DNA from: CAVPRW01 sp046727435 [NCBI: bacterium]
GTDB taxonomy: Bacteria > Tectomicrobia > Entotheonellia > J063
Direction: 5' to 3'
Length of the DNA stretch: 13,442 nucleotides
Assembly (NCBI GenBank): GCA_046727435.1
Contig: JBKPCR010000443.1
Location: 1-13,442, forward strand
Both the position numbers and the translations under genes were made by a program. This document shows positions 7,382 to 13,442 of this stretch, one piece after another (position 1 is the stretch's first letter; the number at the start of each line of letters is the position of its first letter). Under the pieces are notes generated by a model. That model did no database searches and had not been told where the DNA came from. It saw nothing but the letters and a program-made list of their open reading frames with translations.

Positions 7382-8506
7382 CTATAATTGCGGGAACCGT
7401 AGGCCCTGGGGTGGGTGCAGCACGGACAGGAGCGGCGACATCGTTCCGAGCAGGCTGATGTCGATGCTCTGAATCGTGGGGCGCCCACACATGCCCATAG
7501 CCATCTCCAACTCGTCCCGGAGCATCTGCAGGACGGCCCGCAGGCCCGGTTCGCCATCCACGGCCAGCCCCCAGAACAGCGGCCGCCCGATGAGGACAGC
7601 TCTAGCCCCCAGCGCCAGCGCTTTGAGCACGTCGGTGCCACGCCGGATGCCACCATCCAGGTAGACCTCGATCCGCCCATCGACCGCCTCGACGACCTCG
7701 GGTAGCACTTCAACGCTGGCAAAGGTAGTATCCAGTTGACGGGCCCCATGATTGGAGACGATAACACCTTTCACGCCATGCTCGGCGCAGAGCCGGCCGT
7801 CCTCTCCCGTCATGATACCCTTGACCACCAACGGCAACGGTGTGTTGGCGGCGAGCCAGTCCAGGTACGGCCAGGTGGCTGAACGGTCGATCAGCCGATT
7901 GGTCCCGCGCGGCGCATCAGAGCTGGTGTTCCAGGACCCTTCCTCAACCTCCAGCCCAGCATAGTTCGGTGATGGCGCGTTGGAATAGTTATTGCGAATA
8001 TTGCGCTCACGCTTGGCGCGTACCGTCGAGTCCAGGGTCAGACACAGGGCACTATACCCGGCATCCTGGGCGCGCTGGGCCATCATCTTGCTCAGACCTC
8101 GGTCGCGGTAGAGATATTGCTGGAACCAGATCGGACCCGTCGCCGCCTTGGCCACCTCTTCCAGCGTGTAGCTCGACCCCGAGCTGAGAAGCATCACCGT
8201 TCCCATCGCCCCTGCCGCTCTGGCTGTGGCCAACTCGCCCTCCCGATGGGCTCTGCCGTGATTGCCCGCGGGGTCCAACAGGATGGGAAACGCGACCGGG
8301 TGTCCCAACACAGTGGTCGACAAATTCGGCTGGCTGATATCGACGAGCATGCGTGGGCGCAACATAATGGCGTCAAAGACCGCACGCGTCCGCTTCAGGG
8401 TGATCTCATCGGTGGCGCCGCCGGCGATAAAATCGTACTCCGGCTTGGGTAACCGCTCGTGGGCGAGCGCCTCGTACTCATAGATGTTGACTGGTTCCCC
8501 GCTCAT
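7382..8506 (-). CDS. FMN-dependent alpha-hydroxy acid oxidase/dehydrogenase
   Basis: This 374-residue (beta/alpha)8-barrel flavoenzyme belongs to the glycolate oxidase / lactate 2-monooxygenase / mandelate dehydrogenase family. Visible signatures are YDFIAGGATDEITL (24-37), WFQQY (127-131), LTLD (156-159), LVVKG with the FMN-binding K229, the active-site block SNHGARQLD (251-259) with catalytic H253 and substrate-binding R256, and the phosphate-binding DGGIRRGTDVLKAL (284-297). There is no signal or membrane segment, so it is probably cytoplasmic. It would oxidise a 2-hydroxy acid to a 2-oxo acid, passing electrons to oxygen or a carrier. The sequence LLDPAGNHG (76-84) replaces the common APTA-type loop, so the substrate may be atypical. 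ATG 8506 has an AGGAGGGG site upstream. It is first in a minus-strand series with the P450 and glycosyltransferase genes, after a 164-bp gap. Confidence 0.93.
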   Translation of the reverse strand: MSGEPVNIYEYEALAHERLPKPEYDFIAGGATDEITLKRTRAVFDAIMLRPRMLVDISQPNLSTTVLGHPVAFPILLDPAGNHGRAHREGELATARAAGAMGTVMLLSSGSSYTLEEVAKAATGPIWFQQYLYRDRGLSKMMAQRAQDAGYSALCLTLDSTVRAKRERNIRNNYSNAPSPNYAGLEVEEGSWNTSSDAPRGTNRLIDRSATWPYLDWLAANTPLPLVVKGIMTGEDGRLCAEHGVKGVIVSNHGARQLDTTFASVEVLPEVVEAVDGRIEVYLDGGIRRGTDVLKALALGARAVLIGRPLFWGLAVDGEPGLRAVLQMLRDELEMAMGMCGRPTIQSIDISLLGTMSPLLSVLHPPQGLRFPQL

Positions 8507-8682
8507 CGTCGTCTCCCCTCCTGCATCCACACACTGGTATATGCCGCATACTGAGCATGCCTCGACTCTTCTCTCAGTGCTCCTCTATCGCACCTGAGGA
8601 GCCGTGTAGGACGCTCAGACGAACCCTTGACCGCAGCCATGGCCACTTCTGTGGTAGCATATTCGCTGCCGCAAGTAAACAG

Positions 8683-8749
8683 TTACCCTACAGCAGGGGT
8701 AATGGCCCACCCCTGTTGTGCCCCACACCGGGCGATTTCCGAAGTGGGG
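8683..8749. repeat. Cluster of nested inverted repeats in the divergent regulatory region
   Basis: Three repeats overlap or adjoin. TTACCC (8683-8688) pairs with GGGTAA (8697-8702). A 10-bp stem with one G-T pair is formed by 8691-8700 and 8709-8718, and is mutually exclusive with the first. CCCCAC (8721-8726) pairs with GTGGGG (8744-8749). No T-tract follows. They are candidate operator sites or alternative RNA structures. Confidence 0.4.
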
Positions 8750-8860
8750 TTGTTCTGCGACGGATGATGCCACGGGTTTCGCGGTTGTCAGGCCGGCGCA
8801 GGCCGTGCACATCGGCTGACTCGAACAACGCTGCCAAAAGCCTCATGGCACTGAGATACA

Positions 8861-8889
8861 TTGACAGAGCCGTCTACGACTCGGATAAT
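8861..8889 (+). promoter_or_regulatory. Sigma70-type promoter for the LLM oxidoreductase transcript
   Basis: A perfect -35 TTGACA (8861-8866) is followed after 17 bases by GATAAT (8884-8889), five of six matches to the -10 consensus. Predicted initiation is near 8896, about 95 bases before ATG 8992. The transcript could continue into the GrdE/GrdB-like genes. Confidence 0.7.
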
Positions 8890-8991
8890 ACACCAGCCCA
8901 GAGGAGGTCTGGGGTGCGGAGACTCCACAGAATCACGCCGCAATGAGGCTGTCATACGGCAGTGGTCAGGAAGCAACGAGAGGAAGCGAGT

Positions 8992-9846
8992 ATGGAATTC
9001 GGGGCAGCAATCTTCTTTACAGACTATACCATGGGGCCGGTTGAGCTTGGACGCGCGCTCGAGGAGCGTGGCTTCGAATCACTCTGGGCCCCTGAGCACT
9101 CGCACATCCCGCTGTCGCGTCAGTCGCCGTTTCCGCAGGGCGGCGATCTGCCGAAGAAGTACTACGATGTGATGGACCCGTTCGTGACGCTGGCGGCTGC
9201 CGCGGCTGCGACGACGCGGCTGAAAGTGGGCACGGGCATCTGCCTGGTCGTTCAGCGTGATCCGATCCAGACGGCAAAGCAGGTCGCCAGTCTCGACCAG
9301 ATCTCGGGGGGCCGCTTTTTGTTTGGCATAGGCGCCGGCTGGAACGCGGAGGAGATGGCCGATCATGGGACCGTTTTCGCGTCGCGGTTCAAGCTCATGC
9401 GGGAGCGGGTCGAGGCCATGAAGGCGATCTGGACGCAGACCAAACCCGAGTACCACGGTGAGCTCGTCTCATTTCCGCCGATGATGACGTGGCCGAAGCC
9501 GGTGCAGAAGCCCCACCCACCGGTGATCGTTGGCGGCGCCTATCCCTACGGAGCACGCCGCGCGATCGCCTATGGCGACGGCTGGGTGCCACACGCCCGC
9601 CGTCCAGCCTACGGCGACGTGCTCAATCTTTTACCCGACTTCAAGAAGATGGCGACGGCAGCCGGGCGTGACCCCGCAACTATCCCGATCACGATCTTCG
9701 GCGTGGCCGAGGACCTGGACCTGATCAAGCGCTACCGCGATGCCGGTGTGGCCCGGCTGGTCTTCAACCTGCCACCGGCTCAGGCCGACGAAGTGCTGCC
9801 GCTTCTTGACCGCTGTGCGCGGCTGATGCAGCAGACGCACGCCTGA
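8992..9846 (+). CDS. LLM-class F420- or FMN-dependent oxidoreductase
   Basis: This 284-residue luciferase-like monooxygenase-family barrel is of the short Rv2161c-like F420 type. Signatures are the N-terminal GRALEERGFESLWAPEHSHIP (20-40), RLKVGTGICLVVQRDPIQTAKQVASLDQISGGRFLFGIGAGWNAEEM (76-122), the R-x-EAMKAIW stretch (139-147) and KPHPPVIVGG (173-182). The GAGWN block and the RDP-TAKQVA-LD block are diagnostic. By family knowledge it transfers hydride between F420H2 or FMNH2 and a small organic substrate; which cofactor cannot be told here. GAGAGGAAG just upstream supports ATG 8992; the frame also extends to 8962 without a better site. It lies 191 bp upstream of the GrdE-like gene on the same strand, so it may take part in the same pathway. 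Confidence 0.93.
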   Translation: MEFGAAIFFTDYTMGPVELGRALEERGFESLWAPEHSHIPLSRQSPFPQGGDLPKKYYDVMDPFVTLAAAAAATTRLKVGTGICLVVQRDPIQTAKQVASLDQISGGRFLFGIGAGWNAEEMADHGTVFASRFKLMRERVEAMKAIWTQTKPEYHGELVSFPPMMTWPKPVQKPHPPVIVGGAYPYGARRAIAYGDGWVPHARRPAYGDVLNLLPDFKKMATAAGRDPATIPITIFGVAEDLDLIKRYRDAGVARLVFNLPPAQADEVLPLLDRCARLMQQTHA

Positions 9847-10000
9847 CCGTACGCCCCGATGTCTGGGAGTTGTCGTCGAGAGCCCACGCTATGCCCGTGC
9901 TGCTCCACGGCCGCCGCTCTGCGCTGTCTCATGCGACGCTGCCCAGTGCAGGCGCTGGGGGGCAAGCGGCGTCGACGGTGTCAATAGTCAAGGTAGAAAG

Positions 10001-10024
10001 GGCACCCCAGTACCATAGGGTGCC
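10001..10024 (+). promoter_or_regulatory. 7-bp stem-loop just upstream of the GrdE-like start
   Basis: GGCACCC (10001-10007) and GGGTGCC (10018-10024) form a perfect 7-bp stem with a 10-base loop, ending 13 bases before ATG 10038. It is too close to be a terminator for the previous gene and has no T-run. It could control access to the ribosome-binding site or be a DNA operator. Confidence 0.35.
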
Positions 10025-10037
10025 AGTGGTGAAGGCT

Positions 10038-11300
10038 ATGCGTTTGACCCTTGCTTACCACCCGGTCACTGATATACGCTTCGGCGCCACCACACAGTTG
10101 CAAGGCACTACTCTTGAGATCTCCGAGGCAGCCTTGCGTCAGTATCTCTTGAAAGATCGCCGGCTCCAGCGCGTGGACTTGGCCATCGTGCACCCAGGTG
10201 AAGCCTGTCGCTTTGGCGTGGTGTTTGACATCGTGGAACCACGGGCCAAGGAACCAGATGCCAGCCCTGATTTTCCAGGCATTTTAGGTCCGATTGCCAG
10301 GGTTGGACAGGGGATCACCCATGTCTTGCAGGGGGCAGCGGTCACCGTCCTGGATGCGGCAGCGCCTGTCGCCGGAGGCCAGATGGTTGAGATGAGCGGT
10401 GACGCCGGGAAGGCCTGCCCCTATGCGGCTTTGGCACATCTGGTCGTCGTCCCGCATGTCGTCCCAGGGCTGGAACGACCTCGGGCGCTGCATGCGCTAC
10501 GCCTCGCGAGCGTGAAGACAGCCGTTTATCTGGGACATACGGCTATGCGCCATACCGCAGCCAACAGCGCAGTTTTTGAAAGCCTGGGGCCAGTCGAGGC
10601 CAGCCGCCCGGGGCTCCCGCGCCTCGCCTACATTGGTCAGATTCATTCGCGGCAACGGGTGGCCGAGGTTGACGAACAAATCCTCTATGGCGCCAACACT
10701 GCAGGCATGGCACCAGTACTGCTGCACCCTAACGAATGGCTGGACGGCGCGCTTGTCACCAGCTATTTTAACCGTGCGGTGGAGACCTATTTTTACCAGA
10801 ATCACCCGGTGATCATCGAACTCTACCGCTGGCATCGCGAGGGCAAAATCACGCTGGTTGGGACCATTGCCACCATGGCCGGTTCTGATAACGACGATCG
10901 CACCAGAAACGCTATGCTGGCAGCCCATCAGGCGAAATGGAGTCTGGCGGCTGAGGGTATCATTCTAACCAAGTACGGGGGCGGAGCGCCGCACGCCGAT
11001 ATGGCGTTAACGGCGAAGCTGTGTGAGGAGCTTGGTATGCGCACGGCGGTGCAGGCATCCGATATGTCCCAGGACCGCCGGGCCGAGTCAGCGCTGCTGT
11101 TCAATGATGCTGAGGTCGATGCGATTGTGTACGTCGGGGGCAATGACACGCGCTGGACCGTTCCGGCGGTCCCACGGGTGATTGCTGGCACTCCTGAGGC
11201 GGCAGTGGCACTGCAGGCCGCCCAAGTGCTCGACGCCGGGAGGCTCTGTGGCGTGACCAACCAACAGGGGGCTTCCCATCTGCGCGCCTTTGTGCATTAA
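10038..11300 (+). CDS. GrdE-like protein, component B proprotein-type subunit of a glycine/sarcosine/betaine reductase family enzyme
   Basis: The protein has 420 residues, close to clostridial GrdE. It aligns from memory along its length: MRLTLAYHPVTDIRFG (1-16), RRLQRVDLAIVHPGE (41-55), IVEPRAK (65-71), PNEWLDGALVTSY (231-243), NHPVIIELYRWH (255-266), AAEGIILTKYGGGAPHADM (304-322). In GrdE a cysteine near residue 242 becomes a pyruvoyl group when the chain is cut. Here no cysteine exists between 237 and 260; Thr241-Ser242 occupies the place. Either serine is the precursor or the protein has no pyruvoyl. I chose ATG 10038 because family proteins begin here; the open frame continues upstream to 9870. 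GAAGG lies just two bases away, a tight spacing. It is followed by the GrdB-like gene after 75 bp, its expected partner. Confidence 0.9.
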   Translation: MRLTLAYHPVTDIRFGATTQLQGTTLEISEAALRQYLLKDRRLQRVDLAIVHPGEACRFGVVFDIVEPRAKEPDASPDFPGILGPIARVGQGITHVLQGAAVTVLDAAAPVAGGQMVEMSGDAGKACPYAALAHLVVVPHVVPGLERPRALHALRLASVKTAVYLGHTAMRHTAANSAVFESLGPVEASRPGLPRLAYIGQIHSRQRVAEVDEQILYGANTAGMAPVLLHPNEWLDGALVTSYFNRAVETYFYQNHPVIIELYRWHREGKITLVGTIATMAGSDNDDRTRNAMLAAHQAKWSLAAEGIILTKYGGGAPHADMALTAKLCEELGMRTAVQASDMSQDRRAESALLFNDAEVDAIVYVGGNDTRWTVPAVPRVIAGTPEAAVALQAAQVLDAGRLCGVTNQQGASHLRAFVH

Positions 11301-11316
11301 TGGTAACCATCGAGGT

Positions 11317-11334
11317 GCCAGCCGAAGGGCTGGC
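11317..11334 (+). repeat. Intercistronic hairpin between GrdE-like and GrdB-like genes
   Basis: GCCAGCC (11317-11323) and GGCTGGC (11328-11334) form a perfect 7-bp GC-rich stem closed by a GAAG tetraloop, 16 bases after the GrdE-like stop. There is no T-tract, so read-through is expected. It may protect or separate the two parts of the mRNA, or tune the ratio of the subunits. Confidence 0.45.
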
Positions 11335-11375
11335 CCCGGAGCAGTGTTAGGGAGGCTGTGCAAGGAGGTCTCATC

Positions 11376-12662
11376 ATGCGTATCGTATACTATCTGAACC
11401 AGTTCTTTGGCGGACAAGGGGGAGAGGAAGCGGCGCACCTGGCCCCGCACATCCAGGATGGAGCCGTTGGCCCAGGACGCCTGTTAGAGCAGGTCCTGGG
11501 AGCCGGGGCACAGGTCGTGCGGACCATCGTTGTGGGTGACAACTATGCCGCCGAACATGTCGAGAGCCTGAGTGCCGTGGCGGTGCAAGAAGTCCAACAG
11601 TGCCAGGCCGACCTGTTCGTGGCTGGACCGTGTTTTGAAGCCGGGCGCTACGGTATGGCGGCGGGGGCCCTGTGCAAGGCCGTTAAAGCCGCGCTCGGGG
11701 TCCCGGTGATCACCGCTATGGCAGTCGAAAACCCTGGTGTGGATATGTATCGCTCGGATATCTATATCGTTGATTCCGGCGCCCAGGTCCAGGCCATGCG
11801 GGATATCCTGAGCACCATGGCGCGTCTCGCCTGGAAGCTTATCAACAATCAGGCCATCGGTCGGCCAGGCGAGGAAGGCTACATTCCACAGGGGATTTTG
11901 CGAGACGATTTTGTCGAGCCCAGCGCTGCCGAACGCCTGGTGGCCATGGTGTATGCCAAGACCACCGGACAGCCCTTTGAGTCCGAGTTCACGCCGCCAA
12001 CGTTCTCACCGGTTCCGGCCCCAGCCCCCGTTCTGGACCTCTCCAAGGCCAGAGTGGCTCTGGTCACGGATGGCGGTCTGGTTCCCAAAGGCAATCCGGA
12101 TAAGATTTCCCCCTATGCCGCCACCAACTGGGGCTCCTACGACATCGCTGGCCTCGATGACCTGCACGGGGAGGACTACGAAGTCTCGCACCGCGGCTAT
12201 GACACCCGCTATGTAGAGCAGGACCCGGACCGGCTGGTGCCGGTGGATGTGCTGCGTGAGCTCGAAAAAGCCGGGGTGGTTGGCAAGTTGCATGACTGTT
12301 TTGTCTCGACGTCGGGGCTCGCCAACCCGATCGCCAATAGTCGCCGTCTAGGGCGGGAGATTGCCGAGAAGCTCAAAGCTGAAGGGGTGGAGGCCGTGAT
12401 TCTCACCTCCACGTGAGGCACTAGTACTCGCAGCGGTGCTGCGATCACGACTGAGCTCGAAAAGGCCGGTATTCCCGTCGTCCAGGTCACCTCGGTCATG
12501 CCAGTGGCCAAGATGGTCGGCTCCAACCGCATTGTGCAGGGCGGTGGCATTGTGCACGTGCTTGGTGATCCCGATCTACCCCAGGAAGAAGAAAAGAAGC
12601 TGCGGCACGATATCCTCAAACGCGCCTTTGACGCCCTACAGCACACCGCCGACAATGGCTGA
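11376..12662 (+). CDS. GrdB-like selenoprotein B of the glycine/betaine/sarcosine/D-proline reductase family, UGA decoded as selenocysteine
   Basis: The full product is 428 residues with selenocysteine at 347 (TGA 12414-12416), ending at TGA 12660. Without recoding it would stop after 346. The N-terminus YYLNQFFGGQGGEE (5-18), GDNYAAE (54-60), FVAGPCFEAGRYG (81-93), ENPGVDMY (118-125) and the late VPKGNPDKIS stretch match GrdB. The Sec context ILTST-Sec-GTSTRSGA matches the family motif TST-U-GT, and the frame after it continues with ELEKAGIPVV, GSNRIV and LGDP blocks as in GrdB. Canonical GrdB has Cys at Sec+3 and Sec+6; here both are Ser. By family knowledge the Sec attacks a substrate amine, bound with a pyruvoyl on GrdE, and releases it reductively. 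The start has a strong AAGGAGG site (11362-11368), eight bases before ATG 11376. It is co-transcribed with GrdE-like upstream and the thioredoxin-fold gene downstream. The substrate is unknown. Confidence 0.95.
12412..12449 (+). promoter_or_regulatory. Bacterial SECIS element directing selenocysteine insertion
   Basis: TCGCAGC (12428-12434) and GCTGCGA (12438-12444) form a perfect 7-bp stem with the three-base loop GGT. Counting the U of UGA as 1, the loop G and U are at 23 and 24, the same numbering recalled for the SelB-contacting bases of the E. coli fdhF element. A second pairing, CGTGA (12412-12416, containing the UGA) with TCACG (12445-12449), could place the UGA at the base of the structure, with an 11-base bulge on the 5' side only. 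The upper stem is convincing; the lower one may be chance. SelB is expected to bind the loop and deliver Sec-tRNA. Confidence 0.85.
12414..12416 (+). other. In-frame UGA read as selenocysteine (Sec347)
   Basis: The TGA is in frame with both the upstream ATG (11376) and the downstream 81 family-like codons, and falls where GrdB carries its catalytic Sec. Automatic gene callers would end the gene here. Confidence 0.93.
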
Positions 12663-12672
12663 AAGAGAGCCT

Positions 12673-13442
12673 ATGTTCCGCTTTTCTCCGCGCCCTAACC
12701 GGGCACATCTGGTCAAGTGGCGGCCATGGGGTACCGAGGCCTTCCAGGAGGCGCAGCAGGAGGATAAACCGCTGGTCCTGTGGCTCACGGCCTTCTGGTG
12801 CGGCTATTGCCAGCGCATGGACGATACGACCCTGTCGAACGATGAGGTCATCGCGCTCCTCAATGCCTTCTTCGTGCCCATTCGCGTTGAGGAGTCGCAG
12901 CGCCCGGATGTCGATCTGCGCTACAACCAGAATGGCTGGCCTACCATTGCCTTTCTGACCCCAGCCGGCGATGACATCCTACGGGTCAATTATCTAGCTC
13001 CGGAGCCGTTTATTAGTCTCTTAGTCAGGCTGGTGGACGCCTACCAGCGCGATAAAACCACGATTCTGGAGACGGCGGCTCGCAACCGTAGCGAAGCCCA
13101 GCAGCGCAAAGCCAACGCGGCGCCGGCACCTCTGGGGGCACCGATTGTGGCCGAGATCGCTGGCATGCTGGAAGGACTTGCTGACCATGTGCACGGCGGC
13201 TACGGCACGCAAGCGAAATTCCTGCATACGGAAGCCAACGATTTCTTGCTCTACCTCTCTGGCGTCAGCGACGACAGGACGTATCTCGACCACGTGGCGT
13301 GCACCCTGGAGAAGATGCGGGAAAGCCGCACCTTCGACCACAAGGATGGTGGTTTCTTCCGTTACTCGTCACGCGCTGACTGGCGTGAGCCGCACCCGGA
13401 AAAACTCCTCGACGATCAGGCTGGGCTCTTACGCAATTACCT
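12673..13442 (+). CDS. DUF255/YyaL-like thioredoxin-domain protein, 3' end outside window
   Basis: 256 codons are visible and open to the right edge; family members run to several hundred residues. Residues 15-100 form a thioredoxin fold with WRPWGTEAFQEAQQEDKP (16-33), the redox motif WCGYC (C43, C46) and a cis-proline NGWPT (P90). Residues 165-256 begin the (alpha/alpha)6 barrel of this family: GLADHVHGGYG (168-178), DHKDGGFFRYS (222-232) and PHPEKLLDDQA (240-250). There is no signal peptide, so it is probably cytoplasmic. It starts 10 bp after the GrdB-like stop. ATG 12673 (MFRFSPRPNRAH) is preferred because family members begin this way; ATG 12655 overlaps the previous stop and is an alternative. 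Its place in the operon suggests a thiol-disulfide partner for the Sec protein, which is inference. Confidence 0.9.
   Translation, partial: MFRFSPRPNRAHLVKWRPWGTEAFQEAQQEDKPLVLWLTAFWCGYCQRMDDTTLSNDEVIALLNAFFVPIRVEESQRPDVDLRYNQNGWPTIAFLTPAGDDILRVNYLAPEPFISLLVRLVDAYQRDKTTILETAARNRSEAQQRKANAAPAPLGAPIVAEIAGMLEGLADHVHGGYGTQAKFLHTEANDFLLYLSGVSDDRTYLDHVACTLEKMRESRTFDHKDGGFFRYSSRADWREPHPEKLLDDQAGLLRNY

Larger units (their letters stand above)
8507..8991. other. 485-bp divergent intergenic region rich in inverted repeats
   Basis: No gene is supported. The longest open frame (8557-8946, plus) has low-quality composition and spans a strong promoter. The region serves two divergent genes. It holds the plus-strand promoter at 8861-8889, clustered inverted repeats at 8683-8749, and a ribosome-binding site for each gene. 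The minus-strand promoter for the hydroxy acid oxidase gene is not obvious; TATACC near 8547-8552 is a weak -10 candidate. Confidence 0.6.

Noticed and set aside
8557-8946. 129-codon plus-strand open frame in the divergent region
   Set aside because: Its composition is Arg/Ser-rich like a random high-G+C frame, it covers the inverted repeats and the promoter at 8861-8889, and it has no family resemblance.
9870-10037. Upstream extension of the GrdE-like protein to 9870
   Set aside because: GrdE-family proteins begin at the MRL-type start matched by 10038; the extra 56 residues look like translated non-coding sequence and cover the hairpin at 10001-10024.
12414-12416. TGA as the true end of the GrdB-like gene (346-residue protein)
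   Set aside because: The same frame continues 81 codons with GrdB-family sequence, the TGA is at the known Sec position and a SECIS-like hairpin follows.
1-13442. CRISPR array, tRNA or rRNA genes, insertion sequences
   Set aside because: No regularly spaced direct repeats, cloverleaf-like sequences, transposase reading frames or paired terminal repeats were seen on reading through.

Overview
The window looks like a chromosomal fragment of an uncultured, metabolically versatile bacterium with moderately high G+C content. The mix of genes recalls Tectomicrobia/Entotheonella, Rokubacteria or similar lineages: a selenoprotein B-like reductase outside Clostridia, a luciferase-like (LLM) flavin oxidoreductase, a P450, a questin-oxidase-like protein and a DUF255 thioredoxin protein. 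No rRNA, tRNA or housekeeping marker is present, so this placement is a guess.

Left arm (1-3207, all on the minus strand, by eye lower in G+C than the rest). This is a small defence-like island. A good sigma70-type promoter (3179-3207) drives a MntA-like nucleotidyltransferase antitoxin (2673-3008), which overlaps a HepT-like RNase toxin (2369-2716). Next come an unrecognised 182-residue protein (1676-2224) and a large NTPase that starts at 1619 and runs off the left edge still open (539 codons visible). The large protein has an N-terminal PD-(D/E)xK-like nuclease region followed by a clear NACHT ATPase, the architecture of antiviral STAND (Avs/bNACHT) proteins.

Middle (3353-9846). This is a set of oxidative and tailoring enzymes. 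A plus-strand questin-oxidase-like protein (3437-4474) has its own promoter and converges on a minus-strand series: FMN-dependent alpha-hydroxy acid oxidase/dehydrogenase (7382-8506), then cytochrome P450 (5823-7217), then GT1-type glycosyltransferase (4500-5759). A 485-bp divergent intergenic region with a good plus-strand promoter and several inverted repeats separates this series from a plus-strand F420/FMN LLM oxidoreductase (8992-9846). Together the genes suggest oxidation plus glycosylation of a small aromatic or polyketide-like compound, natural or xenobiotic.

Right arm (10038-13442, plus strand). This is the most striking part. A GrdE-like protein (10038-11300) is followed by a GrdB-like protein (11376-12662) whose reading frame crosses an in-frame UGA at 12414-12416. 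The UGA sits exactly at the selenocysteine position of glycine/sarcosine/betaine reductase protein B, and homology continues for 81 residues after it. Starting 11 nt after the UGA is a perfect 7-bp hairpin with a GGU loop, a textbook bacterial SECIS. A DUF255/YyaL-type thioredoxin-fold protein (12673 to the right edge) follows after 10 nt. The set departs from the clostridial system in three ways: the GrdE-like subunit has no Cys where the pyruvoyl precursor should be (Thr-Ser instead), the GrdB-like subunit has Ser at both Cys positions just after Sec, and no GrdA, GrdC or GrdD is visible. It is best read as a divergent selenium-dependent reductase of unknown substrate, with the thioredoxin-fold protein as a plausible redox partner.
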